Source of the DNA: Panacagrimonas sp052386745
GTDB lineage: Bacteria > Pseudomonadota > Gammaproteobacteria > Nevskiales > Nevskiaceae
Direction: 5' to 3'
Length of the DNA: 64,000 nucleotides
Assembly: GCA_052386745.1 (NCBI GenBank)
Contig: JBQTJW010000006.1
Coordinates: forward strand, 17,860 to 81,859
The translations under genes and the position numbers were made by a program. Of this stretch, positions 50,550 through 58,722 are shown in pieces (position 1 is the first letter of the stretch; every line of letters starts with the position of its first letter). The notes beneath the pieces were generated by a model, which saw nothing but the letters and a program-made list of their open reading frames with translations, did no database searches and had not been told where the DNA came from.

Positions 50550-51155
50550 ATGGAAATCCAGGTTCACAACAGCGATGCAAAGCTGCCGTTGGCCGATGCC
50601 GTGTTTGGCGTCGCGTACAACGAGCCGCTCATTCACCAGGTCGTCACCGCCTACATGAACGGCGGTCGTGCGGGCACCAAGAAGCAGAAGACCAAGGCCG
50701 AAGTCTCCGGCGGCGGCAAGAAGCCGTGGAAGCAGAAGGGCACGGGCCAGGCGCGTGCCGGCTCCATCCGCAGCCCGCTGTGGCGTGGTGGCGGCAAGAC
50801 GCACGCCGCGGTGCCGCGTGATTTCTCGCAGAAGGTCAACCGCAAGATGTATCGCGGTGCCATCCGCTCGATCGTCTCCGAGCTGGCGCGCGCGGGCCAT
50901 CTGCTGGTCACCGACAATCTGAGCCTGGAGGCCGTCAAGACCAAGGGCCTGATCGAGCGCCTCAAGGTGTTCGGCTTCAGCGACGTGCTGCTCGTGACCG
51001 AGAACGTGGACCCGATCCTGTACCTGTCGTCGCGCAACCTGCACAAGGTCGCGGTGACGGACGTGTCGGGAATTGATCCGGTCTCCCTGCTGCGGCACCA
51101 GAAGGTGGTCATCACCACCGACGCAGTCAAGAAACTCGAGGCGTGGCTGTCATGA
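50550..51155 (+). CDS. rplD: 50S ribosomal protein L4
   Basis: 201 residues. The tunnel-lining loop KPWKQKGTGQARAGSIRSP is present. In E. coli L4 represses its own operon; whether it does so here is unknown. Overlaps rplW by four bases (ATGA). Confidence 0.98.
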   Translation: MEIQVHNSDAKLPLADAVFGVAYNEPLIHQVVTAYMNGGRAGTKKQKTKAEVSGGGKKPWKQKGTGQARAGSIRSPLWRGGGKTHAAVPRDFSQKVNRKMYRGAIRSIVSELARAGHLLVTDNLSLEAVKTKGLIERLKVFGFSDVLLVTENVDPILYLSSRNLHKVAVTDVSGIDPVSLLRHQKVVITTDAVKKLEAWLS

Positions 51156-51472
51156 GTGCACAGATCAAGATCGCGGCCGGAAGGCTGCATCGCATCATCG
51201 TCGGGCCGCTGGTGTCGGAGAAATCCACGCGCGTTGCCGAAAAGCGCAACCAGGCGGTCTTCAAGGTTGCCCGCGACGCCACCAAGCCGGAGATCAAGCT
51301 GGCGGTGGAAGCGCTGTTCAAGGTCGTCGTCACCGACGTCAACACCCTGAACGTGGCAGGAAAGAACAAGCGATTCGGCCAGTCCATGGGCCGTCGCTCC
51401 GATTGGAAGAAGGCGTACGTCTCGCTGGCTGCTGGCCAGGAGATCGATTTCGCCGGCGGCGTGAAGGAGTAA
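51152..51472 (+). CDS. rplW: 50S ribosomal protein L23
   Basis: 106 residues from the ATG giving MSAQIKIA, which overlaps the rplD stop. GPLVSEKSTRVAEKRN and the long basic loop match L23, the tunnel-exit protein that docks trigger factor and SRP. An upstream GTG frame extension is not needed. Confidence 0.97.
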   Translation: MSAQIKIAAGRLHRIIVGPLVSEKSTRVAEKRNQAVFKVARDATKPEIKLAVEALFKVVVTDVNTLNVAGKNKRFGQSMGRRSDWKKAYVSLAAGQEIDFAGGVKE

Positions 51473-51475
51473 TCC

Positions 51476-52306
51476 ATGCCTCTTATTCAGATGAAGCCGA
51501 CCTCACCGGGTCGGCGCCACCAGGTCAAGGTGTTCACTGCGGGTCTGTGGAAGGGTGAACCGCACGCCGCGTTGCTCGAAAAGAACAACCCGGGCGGCGC
51601 GCGCAACAACAATGGTCACATGACCACGCGCCACAAGGGCGGCGGTCACAAGCACCATTACCGCATGGTGGATTTCAAGCGCAACAAGGACGGCATCACC
51701 GCCAAGGTCGAGCGCATCGAGTACGACCCCAACCGGTCGGCGCATATCGCGCTGCTGTGCTACGCCGACGGCGAGCGGCGCTACATCATCGCGCCGCGCG
51801 GCCTGGCGGCGGGTGACAGCGTGCAGTCCGGAACCGATTCCCCGATCAAGCCGGGCAACGTGCTGCCGCTGCGCAACATTCCCATCGGCTCGACCATCCA
51901 CTGCATCGAGATGCGCCCCGGCAAGGGCGCGCAGCTGGCCCGTTCGGCCGGCGCCGGCGTGCAGCTGGTGGCGCGCGAAGGCGAGTACGCCACGCTGCGC
52001 CTGCGCTCTGGCGAAATGCGCAAGATCCACGCAGAATGCCGCGCCGCGATCGGCGAGGTCGGCAATTTCGAACACAACCTGCGCCAGTTCGGCAAGGCCG
52101 GCGCCAAGCGCTGGAAGGGTATCCGTCCCACCGTCCGCGGTGTCGTGATGAACCCGGTCGATCACCCGCACGGTGGTGGTGAAGGCAAGTCCGGCCAGGG
52201 CAACCCGCACCCGGTCACGCCCTGGGGTCAGCAGACCAAGGGCATGAAAACCCGCAACAACAAGCGCACGCAGAAGTTCATCGTGCGCAGCCGTCACAAG
52301 AAATAG
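51476..52306 (+). CDS. rplB: 50S ribosomal protein L2
   Basis: 276 residues. KPTSPGRRHQVKVF, the histidine-rich KGGGHKHHYRMVDF, and VVMNPVDHPHGGGEGKSGQG (with the conserved His near the peptidyl-transferase centre) are intact. Needed for subunit joining. Confidence 0.98.
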   Translation: MPLIQMKPTSPGRRHQVKVFTAGLWKGEPHAALLEKNNPGGARNNNGHMTTRHKGGGHKHHYRMVDFKRNKDGITAKVERIEYDPNRSAHIALLCYADGERRYIIAPRGLAAGDSVQSGTDSPIKPGNVLPLRNIPIGSTIHCIEMRPGKGAQLARSAGAGVQLVAREGEYATLRLRSGEMRKIHAECRAAIGEVGNFEHNLRQFGKAGAKRWKGIRPTVRGVVMNPVDHPHGGGEGKSGQGNPHPVTPWGQQTKGMKTRNNKRTQKFIVRSRHKK

Positions 52307-52321
52307 TCGTCGAGCACTGAC

Positions 52322-52609
52322 ATGCCGCGTTCACTCAAGAAGGGTCCGTTCGTCGATCACCATCTCGCGAAGAAGGTGGCCGACATGTCCGGAAGCCGTA
52401 TCAAGAAGCCGATCAAGACCTGGTCGCGCCGTTCCATGATCACGCCCGAGTTCGTGGGCCTGACCATGCAGGTGCACAACGGCAAGGCACACATGCCCGT
52501 GTTCGTCACGGAAAACATGGTCGGCCACAAGCTCGGCGAGTTCGCGCCCACGCGCAGCTTCAAGGGCCACGGCGGCGACAAGAAAACCGACGCGAAGGCA
52601 GGGAAGTAG
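52322..52609 (+). CDS. rpsS: 30S ribosomal protein S19
   Basis: 95 residues. MPRSLKKGPFVDHHLAKKV and KTWSRRSMITPEFVGLT are typical, ending in GHGGDKKTDAKAGK. Contacts the 30S head near the decoding site. Confidence 0.98.
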   Translation: MPRSLKKGPFVDHHLAKKVADMSGSRIKKPIKTWSRRSMITPEFVGLTMQVHNGKAHMPVFVTENMVGHKLGEFAPTRSFKGHGGDKKTDAKAGK

Positions 52610-52611
52610 TC

Positions 52612-52953
52612 ATGCAAACGCACGCTATCCTCAAGTTTCAGCGCCTGTCCCCGATGAAGGGACGGCTGATTGCTGACCTGGTCCGTGGCAAGAAGGTTGA
52701 CGAGGCCATCAACATCCTCAAGTTCTCCAACCAGCGCGCCGCCGGCATCATCAAGAAGGTGCTGGATTCGGCCATCGCCAACGCCGAGAACAACAACGGT
52801 GCGGACGTGGATGAGCTCAAGGTCAGCGAGATCTTCGTGGACGAAGGTCCGACGATGAAGCGCATCAACGCGCGGGCCAAGGGGCGTTCGGATCGCATTC
52901 TCAAGCGTACATCGCACGTCACCGTGCGCGTCAGCGACGGGCAGAAGGGCTAA
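52612..52953 (+). CDS. rplV: 50S ribosomal protein L22
   Basis: 113 residues. AKGRSDRILKRTSHVTVRVS holds the tip of the tunnel hairpin where macrolide resistance changes arise; the hairpin sequence looks wild-type. Two bases after rpsS. Confidence 0.98.
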   Translation: MQTHAILKFQRLSPMKGRLIADLVRGKKVDEAINILKFSNQRAAGIIKKVLDSAIANAENNNGADVDELKVSEIFVDEGPTMKRINARAKGRSDRILKRTSHVTVRVSDGQKG

Positions 52954-52956
52954 GTC

Positions 52957-53643
52957 ATGGGTCATAAAGTCAACCCCTACGGATTCCGTCTCGGTATCAC
53001 GACGCAGTGGACGTCGAACTGGTACGCCGAGGGCACGTCCTACACCGAGCATCTCGCCAAGGACATGGAGGTCCGTGCCTTCCTGCGCAAGAAGCTGGCG
53101 GCGGCATCGGTGTCCAAGATCCGCATCGAGCGCCCGTCGCGCTCGGCGCGCGTGACCATTCACACCGCCCGCCCGGGCATCGTGATCGGCAAGAAGGGCG
53201 AGGACATCGAGAAGCTGAAGCAGGAGGTCGCGGTCCGCATGGGCCTGAAGACCGAGAGCGTGCACATCTCGGTCGAGGAAATCCGCAAGCCGGAACTCGA
53301 CTCCCAGCTCATTGCCGAAAGCGTCGCGCAGCAGTTGGAGCGCCGCATCATGTTCCGTCGCGCCATGAAGCGCGCGGTGCAAAACGCGCTGCGCCAGGGC
53401 GCGCAGGGCATCAAGATCCAGGTGGGTGGCCGGCTCAACGGCGCGGAAATCGCGCGGGTCGAGTGGTATCGCGAAGGCCGCGTGCCGCTGCACACCTTGC
53501 GCGCGCACGTCGACTACGCCACGGCTGAGGCGAAGACGACTTACGGTGTCATTGGCGTGAAAGTGTGGGTGTTCAGCGGCGAAGTCTTCGATGACCGCCG
53601 CGGACGCAAGAAGGACGAAGTGGCCGACGCTGCTACCGCCTGA
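52957..53643 (+). CDS. rpsC: 30S ribosomal protein S3
   Basis: 228 residues. MGHKVNPYGFRLGITTQWTS start; the KH domain with IGKKGEDIEKLK and the C-terminal domain with GGRLNGAEIARVEWYREG are clear. Lines the mRNA entry channel. Confidence 0.98.
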   Translation: MGHKVNPYGFRLGITTQWTSNWYAEGTSYTEHLAKDMEVRAFLRKKLAAASVSKIRIERPSRSARVTIHTARPGIVIGKKGEDIEKLKQEVAVRMGLKTESVHISVEEIRKPELDSQLIAESVAQQLERRIMFRRAMKRAVQNALRQGAQGIKIQVGGRLNGAEIARVEWYREGRVPLHTLRAHVDYATAEAKTTYGVIGVKVWVFSGEVFDDRRGRKKDEVADAATA

Positions 53644-53672
53644 TTCCGACGAACTATTAGGAGCTCGCTGCC

Positions 53673-54086
53673 ATGATGCAGCCCAAGCGAACGAAGTACA
53701 GAAAGCAGCAGAAAGGCCGCAACACCGGCCTCGCCCTGACCGGCAACAAGGTCAGCTTCGGCGAGTTCGGCCTGAAGGCCACCGAGCGCGGCATGCTGAC
53801 GGCCCGCCAGATCGAGGCCGCGCGCCGCGTCATCACCCGTTACGTGAAGCGTGGCGGCAAGCTGTGGATTCGCGTGTTCCCCGACGTTCCGGTCACCAAG
53901 AAGCCGCTCGAAGTCCGAATGGGTTCGGGCAAGGGCAATGTCGAGTACTGGGTGGCCAAGGTGCAGCCGGGCCGCATGCTGTTCGAGATGGAAGGCGTCA
54001 CCGAGGCCGAGGCGCGCGATGCGTTCCGCCTCGCCTCGTCCAAGCTCTGCGTGAAGTCCACGTTCATCCAGCGGACGATCCTCTAA
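53673..54086 (+). CDS. rplP: 50S ribosomal protein L16
   Basis: 137 residues. MMQPKRTKYRKQQKGRN start and GVTEAEARDAFRLASSKL near the end. Binds near the A-site tRNA. Its TAA overlaps the rpmC ATG by one base. Confidence 0.98.
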   Translation: MMQPKRTKYRKQQKGRNTGLALTGNKVSFGEFGLKATERGMLTARQIEAARRVITRYVKRGGKLWIRVFPDVPVTKKPLEVRMGSGKGNVEYWVAKVQPGRMLFEMEGVTEAEARDAFRLASSKLCVKSTFIQRTIL

Positions 54087-54289
54087 TGAAGAAGCAAGCC
54101 GAATACGTGAAGTCGCTGCGCGAGAAGGATGCAGCGGGCCTCAAGGCCGAACTCGCCGCGCTGCGCCAGGAGCAGTTCAACCTGCGCATGCAGGCGTCGA
54201 TGGGCACGATGAACCAGTCGCACCTGACGCGCGATGCCCGCAAGAACGTGGCACGCGTGCAGACGCTGCTGAACCAGAAGAGCAAGTGA
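54086..54289 (+). CDS. rpmC: 50S ribosomal protein L29
   Basis: 67 residues from the ATG giving MKKQAEYVKSLREKD; the frame reaches further upstream only as a shadow of rplP. Three-helix bundle with QEQFNLRMQ, located at the tunnel exit. Confidence 0.97.
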   Translation: MKKQAEYVKSLREKDAAGLKAELAALRQEQFNLRMQASMGTMNQSHLTRDARKNVARVQTLLNQKSK

Positions 54290-54290
54290 G

Positions 54291-54563
54291 ATGAGCGAAG
54301 CCGAAGCCCCTGTTGCCAAGACCGAGCGCCGCATCGTCGGACGCGTTACGTCTAGCAAGATGAACAAGACCATCACCGTGCTGGTCGAGCGCAGCGTGAA
54401 GCATCCGCTGTACGGCAAGATCCTGCGCCGCTCGACCAAGCTGCACGCGCACGACGAAAACCAGACCGCCAAGGAAGGGGACCTGGTTGCGATCGTCGAG
54501 ACGCGGCCGATCTCGGCAACCAAGCACTTCAAGCTGGTCGAAGTGCTGTCCACCCACGCCTGA
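54291..54563 (+). CDS. rpsQ: 30S ribosomal protein S17
   Basis: 90 residues. RRIVGRVTSSKMNKTITVLV, HPLYGKILRRSTKLHAHDE and VEVLSTHA at the end match S17, a primary 16S rRNA-binding OB-fold protein. Confidence 0.98.
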   Translation: MSEAEAPVAKTERRIVGRVTSSKMNKTITVLVERSVKHPLYGKILRRSTKLHAHDENQTAKEGDLVAIVETRPISATKHFKLVEVLSTHA

Positions 54564-54584
54564 GCCGGTCAAGGAGAATCCAGC

Positions 54585-54950
54585 ATGCTTCAACAGGAAT
54601 CCTATCTGCTGGCAGCCGACAACAGCGGCGCCAAGCTCATGCAGGTCATCCAGGTCAAGGGTGCGACCTACCGTCGCTACGCCAACGTCGGCGACCTGAT
54701 CAAGGTCACGATCAAGGACGCCATTCCGCGCGGCAAGGTCAAGAAGGGTGAAGTGCACGATGCCGTCGTGGTGCGCACCCGTCACCCGGTGCGTCGTCCC
54801 GACGGCTCGGCCATCCGCTTCGACACCAACGCCGCGGTATTGCTGACCAGCAAGATGGAGCCCATCGGCACCCGCATCTTCGGGCCCGTGACGCGCGAGC
54901 TGCGCGAGCGGTTCATGAAGATCGTGTCGCTGGCACCAGAAGTCATCTGA
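54585..54950 (+). CDS. rplN: 50S ribosomal protein L14
   Basis: 121 residues. MLQQESYLLAADNSGAKLMQ start and GTRIFGPVTRELRERFMKI. Preceded by an AAGGAG-like site. Forms an intersubunit bridge. Confidence 0.98.
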   Translation: MLQQESYLLAADNSGAKLMQVIQVKGATYRRYANVGDLIKVTIKDAIPRGKVKKGEVHDAVVVRTRHPVRRPDGSAIRFDTNAAVLLTSKMEPIGTRIFGPVTRELRERFMKIVSLAPEVI

Positions 54951-54962
54951 GGTAGATCGGGC

Positions 54963-55289
54963 ATGAACAAGATTCGCAAGGGCGACGACGTGATCGTCAC
55001 CACCGGCCGCGACAAGGGTCGCCGCGGGACGGTGACCGCGGTGCGCGCCGACGGCAAGCTGCTGGTCGAGGGCATCAACGTCGTCAAGAAGCACCAGAAG
55101 GGCAACCCCCAGGGCGGGGTCGCAGGCGGCATCGTCGAGAAGGAAATGCCGATCCAGGTTTCCAACGTGATGCTGTGGAACGTCAAGGCTTCAAAGGGAG
55201 ACCGCGTGGGTTTCCGCTTCGAGGGCGAAGGCGAAAAGCGCCGCAAGGTGCGTTACTTCAAGTCCAACCAGGAACTGGTGGACGGCTGA
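54963..55289 (+). CDS. rplX: 50S ribosomal protein L24
   Basis: 108 residues with an N-terminal KOW motif (IRKGDDVIVTTGRDKGRRGT). Starts large-subunit assembly. The C-terminal end reads KVRYFKSNQELVDG. Confidence 0.97.
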   Translation: MNKIRKGDDVIVTTGRDKGRRGTVTAVRADGKLLVEGINVVKKHQKGNPQGGVAGGIVEKEMPIQVSNVMLWNVKASKGDRVGFRFEGEGEKRRKVRYFKSNQELVDG

Positions 55290-55303
55290 GACGGGCGAAC
55301 GTG

Positions 55304-55840
55304 ATGGCTACTCTCCAAACAGAATTCCGCGACAAGATTGCGCCCGCGCTGCAGGCCAAGCTGGGTTGCAACGCGATGGCAGTCCCCCGCCTGCAGAAGA
55401 TCACGCTCAACATGGGCGTGGGCGAGGCGACGGCCGACAAGAAGGTGATCGAGCACGCGGTGGCAGACATGATCGCCATCGCCGGCCAGAAGCCCATCGT
55501 CACCAAGACCCGCATGTCGATCGCCACGTTCAAGGTGCGCGAGAACTACCCGGTCGGCGTGAAGGTCACGTTGCGCCGCGAGCGCATGTACGAATTCCTG
55601 GAGCGCCTGATCGCCGTTGCGCTGCCCCGCATCCGCGACTTCCGCGGCATTTCGGCGCGTGGCTTCGACGGTCGCGGCAACTTCAACTTCGGCATCACCG
55701 AACAGATCATCTTCCCCGAGATCGAGTACGAAAAGATCGACGCGCTCCGGGGCATGAACATCACCTTCACCACCACGGCGAAGACGGACGATGAAGGTCG
55801 GGCGCTGCTCGATGCCTTCAGCTTCCCCTTCCGCAAGTAA
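55304..55840 (+). CDS. rplE: 50S ribosomal protein L5
   Basis: 178 residues from the ATG giving MATLQTEFRDKI. KITLNMGVGEATADKKVIEH, GQKPIVTKTRMSIATFKVRE and the ending LLDAFSFPFRK are conserved. Binds 5S rRNA. Confidence 0.98.
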   Translation: MATLQTEFRDKIAPALQAKLGCNAMAVPRLQKITLNMGVGEATADKKVIEHAVADMIAIAGQKPIVTKTRMSIATFKVRENYPVGVKVTLRRERMYEFLERLIAVALPRIRDFRGISARGFDGRGNFNFGITEQIIFPEIEYEKIDALRGMNITFTTTAKTDDEGRALLDAFSFPFRK

Positions 55841-55852
55841 GCAGGCGCTCCG

Positions 55853-56158
55853 ATGGCAAAACGCAATATGAAAGAGCGCGAAAAGAAGCGCGCTCAGCTG
55901 GTCGCTAAGTTTGAAGCCAAGCGTGAGAAGCTGCGCGTGGTGCTCAAGGACCCGGATGCTTCTTACGAGGACAAGACCGCAGCCTCGGTGAGCCTGCAGA
56001 AACTGCCCCGTGACGGCAGCTACACCCGTCAGCGCGCGCGCTGCGCGGTCACCGGCCGCAGCCGCGGTGTGTACCGCAAGTTCGGCCTGTCGCGCCACAA
56101 GCTGCGCGAAGCCGCCATGCGCGGTGAAGTGCCGGGCCTCAAGAAAGCGAGCTGGTAA
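55853..56158 (+). CDS. rpsN: 30S ribosomal protein S14 (zinc-free type)
   Basis: 101 residues, the longer form lacking the two CxxC pairs. MAKRNMKEREKKRAQL start; RCAVTGRSRGVYRKFGLSRH is conserved. Confidence 0.98.
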   Translation: MAKRNMKEREKKRAQLVAKFEAKREKLRVVLKDPDASYEDKTAASVSLQKLPRDGSYTRQRARCAVTGRSRGVYRKFGLSRHKLREAAMRGEVPGLKKASW

Positions 56159-56163
56159 GACCC

Positions 56164-56559
56164 ATGTCAATGACCGATCCCATCGCCGATTTCCTGACGC
56201 GCCTGCGCAACGGCCAGTCGGCTCGCAAGAAGTCCATCAAGACGCCGTCGTCCACGCTCAAGGAGGCGATTGCCAACGTGCTGCAGGACGAGGGCTACAT
56301 CCTCGGCTTCGACGTGGCGTCCGAAGGCAACAAGAAGACCATGACCGTGGCGCTGAAGTATTTTGAAGGCAAGCCGGTCATCGAGAAGATCGACCGGGTC
56401 AGCACACCGTCGCTGCGCGTGTACAAGGCCAAGGACGAGCTGCCCAAGGTCCTCGGTGGCCTGGGCATTGCCATCATCTCGACCGCCGGTGGCGTGGTCA
56501 GCGATCGCAAGGCACGCGCCGCGGGCCAGGGCGGCGAAGTCATCTGCCTCGTCAGCTAA
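56164..56559 (+). CDS. rpsH: 30S ribosomal protein S8
   Basis: 131 residues. MTDPIADFLTRLRNGQSARK and the ending VSDRKARAAGQGGEVICLVS. In E. coli S8 represses the spc operon. An ATG two codons further in (MTD) is also possible as the start. Confidence 0.98.
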   Translation: MSMTDPIADFLTRLRNGQSARKKSIKTPSSTLKEAIANVLQDEGYILGFDVASEGNKKTMTVALKYFEGKPVIEKIDRVSTPSLRVYKAKDELPKVLGGLGIAIISTAGGVVSDRKARAAGQGGEVICLVS

Positions 56560-56572
56560 GGAAACGCAAGCC

Positions 56573-57103
56573 ATGTCCCGCGTAGCAAAAATGCCGGTCG
56601 TCATTCCGGCCGGAGTGCAGATCACCTCTGCCAATGGAACGGTCACCGTGAAGGGCGCCAAGGCTTCGCTGAAGTTTGCGCTGCCCACGTCGGTTGCCGT
56701 GGAAGTGAACGGTGGCGTGCTGAACGTGTCCGAGGCGTCGGTGAAGAACAGCGCCATGCAGTCCGGAACGGTGCGTGCCCTGATCAACAACATGGTGGTC
56801 GGCGTCACCGCCGGCTACCAGAAGAAGCTGAACCTGGTGGGCGTCGGATATCGCGCTGCTTCCACCGGCAAGGTCGTGAATCTTTCGCTCGGGTTTTCGC
56901 ACCCGGTGGCCTACCCGATCCCGGAGGGCATCACGGTGGACACGCCGACCCAGACGGAGATCGTGGTCAAGGGCGCCGACAAGAAGATGGTCGGGCAGGT
57001 GGCGGCGGACATCCGAAGCTATCGTCCGCCCGAGCCCTACAAGGGCAAGGGCGTGCGCTATTCCGACGAGCGCGTCGAGCTCAAGGAAGCCAAGAAGAAG
57101 TAA
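56573..57103 (+). CDS. rplF: 50S ribosomal protein L6
   Basis: 176 residues from the ATG giving MSRVAKMPVVIPAGV. NLVGVGYRAA, LGFSHPVAYPIPEGI and EPYKGKGVRY are typical. Located near the GTPase-associated centre. Confidence 0.98.
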   Translation: MSRVAKMPVVIPAGVQITSANGTVTVKGAKASLKFALPTSVAVEVNGGVLNVSEASVKNSAMQSGTVRALINNMVVGVTAGYQKKLNLVGVGYRAASTGKVVNLSLGFSHPVAYPIPEGITVDTPTQTEIVVKGADKKMVGQVAADIRSYRPPEPYKGKGVRYSDERVELKEAKKK

Positions 57104-57174
57104 CCCGGTTTCGCCATCCCCTCCGCGTGGGCTGGGGAGCGAAGCAGCAAGCTACGAATACAGGACATCGCGGT

Positions 57175-57531
57175 ATGAAAGACAAGAGAGCTTCCCGGTT
57201 GCGTCGTGCCAAGCGCACGCGGTTCCACATCCGGGACCTGGGTGCGCACCGGCTCACGGTGTATCGCACGCCGCAGCACATCTATGCGCAGATCATCGCG
57301 CCGGATGCGGCGCACACGCTGGTGGCCGCGTCCACGGTGGAGAAGTCCGTCGCCGAAGGCCTGAAGGCCACCGGCAACGTCGAAGCCGCCAAGAAGGTCG
57401 GCGCTGCGATTGCAGAGCGAGCCAAGGCCGCCGGCATCACCAAGGTCGCTTTCGACCGCTCGGGATTCAAGTACCACGGCCGCGTTCAGGCGCTGGCGGA
57501 TGCCGCGCGCGAAGCCGGCCTGGAGTTTTAA
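57175..57531 (+). CDS. rplR: 50S ribosomal protein L18
   Basis: 118 residues from the ATG giving MKDKRASRLRRAKRTRF. FDRSGFKYHGRVQALADAAR near the end is the L18 signature; it binds 5S rRNA with L5. The 71-base gap before it is the longest between rpsJ and secY. Confidence 0.98.
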   Translation: MKDKRASRLRRAKRTRFHIRDLGAHRLTVYRTPQHIYAQIIAPDAAHTLVAASTVEKSVAEGLKATGNVEAAKKVGAAIAERAKAAGITKVAFDRSGFKYHGRVQALADAAREAGLEF

Positions 57532-57534
57532 GAC

Positions 57535-58056
57535 ATGGCGTCCAATCACAACCAGCAGTACGACGATTCCCAGTCCGGCGGCGACCTGAAGGAAAAGCTG
57601 GTCACGGTCAACCGCGTCAGCAAGACGGTCAAGGGCGGCAAGCAGTTCGCCTTCACCGCGCTGACGGTGGTCGGTGACGGCTCGGGTCGCGTGGGCTTTG
57701 GCTACGGCAAGGCGCGCGAGGTGCCGCAGGCCATCTCCAAGGCCATGGAGCAGGCGCGCAAGAACATGATCAGCGTGCCGCTGCGCGGCCTGACCCTGCA
57801 GCACGAGATCTGGGGCCAGCACGGTGCGACGCAGGTGTTCATGCGCCCGGCTTCCGACGGTACCGGCGTCATCGCCGGTGGTGCCATGCGCGCGGTGTTC
57901 GAGGTGGCGGGCGTGCAGAACGTGCTGGCCAAGTCGTTTGGCTCGCGCAACCCCATCAACATGGTGCGGGCCACGCTGGACGCGCTGAAGAAAATGAACA
58001 TGCCTTCCGAGATTGCCGCCAAGCGTGGCAAGACCCTGGAAGAGATCCTCGCTTAA
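57535..58056 (+). CDS. rpsE: 30S ribosomal protein S5
   Basis: 173 residues. GGKQFAFTALTVVGDGSGRV, GYGKAREVPQAISKAMEQAR and GGAMRAVFEVAGV are intact. Helps set decoding fidelity. Confidence 0.98.
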   Translation: MASNHNQQYDDSQSGGDLKEKLVTVNRVSKTVKGGKQFAFTALTVVGDGSGRVGFGYGKAREVPQAISKAMEQARKNMISVPLRGLTLQHEIWGQHGATQVFMRPASDGTGVIAGGAMRAVFEVAGVQNVLAKSFGSRNPINMVRATLDALKKMNMPSEIAAKRGKTLEEILA

Positions 58057-58066
58057 GGGCCCTGTC

Positions 58067-58255
58067 ATGACGACGAAGCAGATCAAGGTCACGCTGGTCA
58101 AGAGCACCTTCGGGCGCCTGGAAAAGCACAAGGCCTGCGTGCGCGGCCTTGGCCTGGGCAAGATGCATTCGAGCTACACGCTGACCGCCACGCCGGAAGT
58201 GCTGGGCATGGTCAACAAGGTTGCCTACATGCTGAAGGTTGAAGAACTGTCGTGA
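58067..58255 (+). CDS. rpmD: 50S ribosomal protein L30
   Basis: 62 residues from the ATG giving MTTKQIKVTLVKSTFGRLEK. Its presence agrees with a gammaproteobacterial type operon. Its TGA overlaps a GTG that could start rplO. Confidence 0.97.
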   Translation: MTTKQIKVTLVKSTFGRLEKHKACVRGLGLGKMHSSYTLTATPEVLGMVNKVAYMLKVEELS

Positions 58256-58266
58256 GCGAATCGAAC

Positions 58267-58704
58267 ATGAAACTCAACACCATCAAGCCTGCCGAGGGCG
58301 CCAAGACCGAGCGCGTGCGCGTCGGCCGTGGCATCGGTTCGGGCATGGGCAAGACCTGCGGCCGTGGCCACAAGGGCCAGCGCGCGCGCAAGGGCGGTCG
58401 CGGCAAGAAGGGCTTCGAAGGCGGACAGATGCCGATCCAGCGTCGCCTGCCCAAGCGCGGCTTCAATTCCCCGCTGGTTGGGCTGACGGCGGAAGTTCGC
58501 CTGTCGGATCTGCAGAAGATGAAGGCCACGGGCGAAATCGATATCGCGGTCCTCAAGGCCGAAGGGTTCGTGCCGATGGGTGCGGAGATCGTGAAGGTCA
58601 TCAAGACGGGTTCGATCTCCAGGGCCGTGAGCCTCAAGGGCCTCAAGGTGACCGATGGTGCGCGCGAGGCCCTGACGGCCGCCGGCGGGACCATCGCAGA
58701 GTAA
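58267..58704 (+). CDS. rplO: 50S ribosomal protein L15
   Basis: 145 residues from the ATG giving MKLNTIKPAEGAK, the usual start in relatives. A GTG at 58252 overlapping the rpmD stop (GTGA) would add five residues and cannot be excluded. The glycine/lysine-rich GRGHKGQRARKGGRGKKGF segment is typical. Confidence 0.96.
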   Translation: MKLNTIKPAEGAKTERVRVGRGIGSGMGKTCGRGHKGQRARKGGRGKKGFEGGQMPIQRRLPKRGFNSPLVGLTAEVRLSDLQKMKATGEIDIAVLKAEGFVPMGAEIVKVIKTGSISRAVSLKGLKVTDGAREALTAAGGTIAE

Positions 58705-58722
58705 GCGGTCGCAACGATCCTC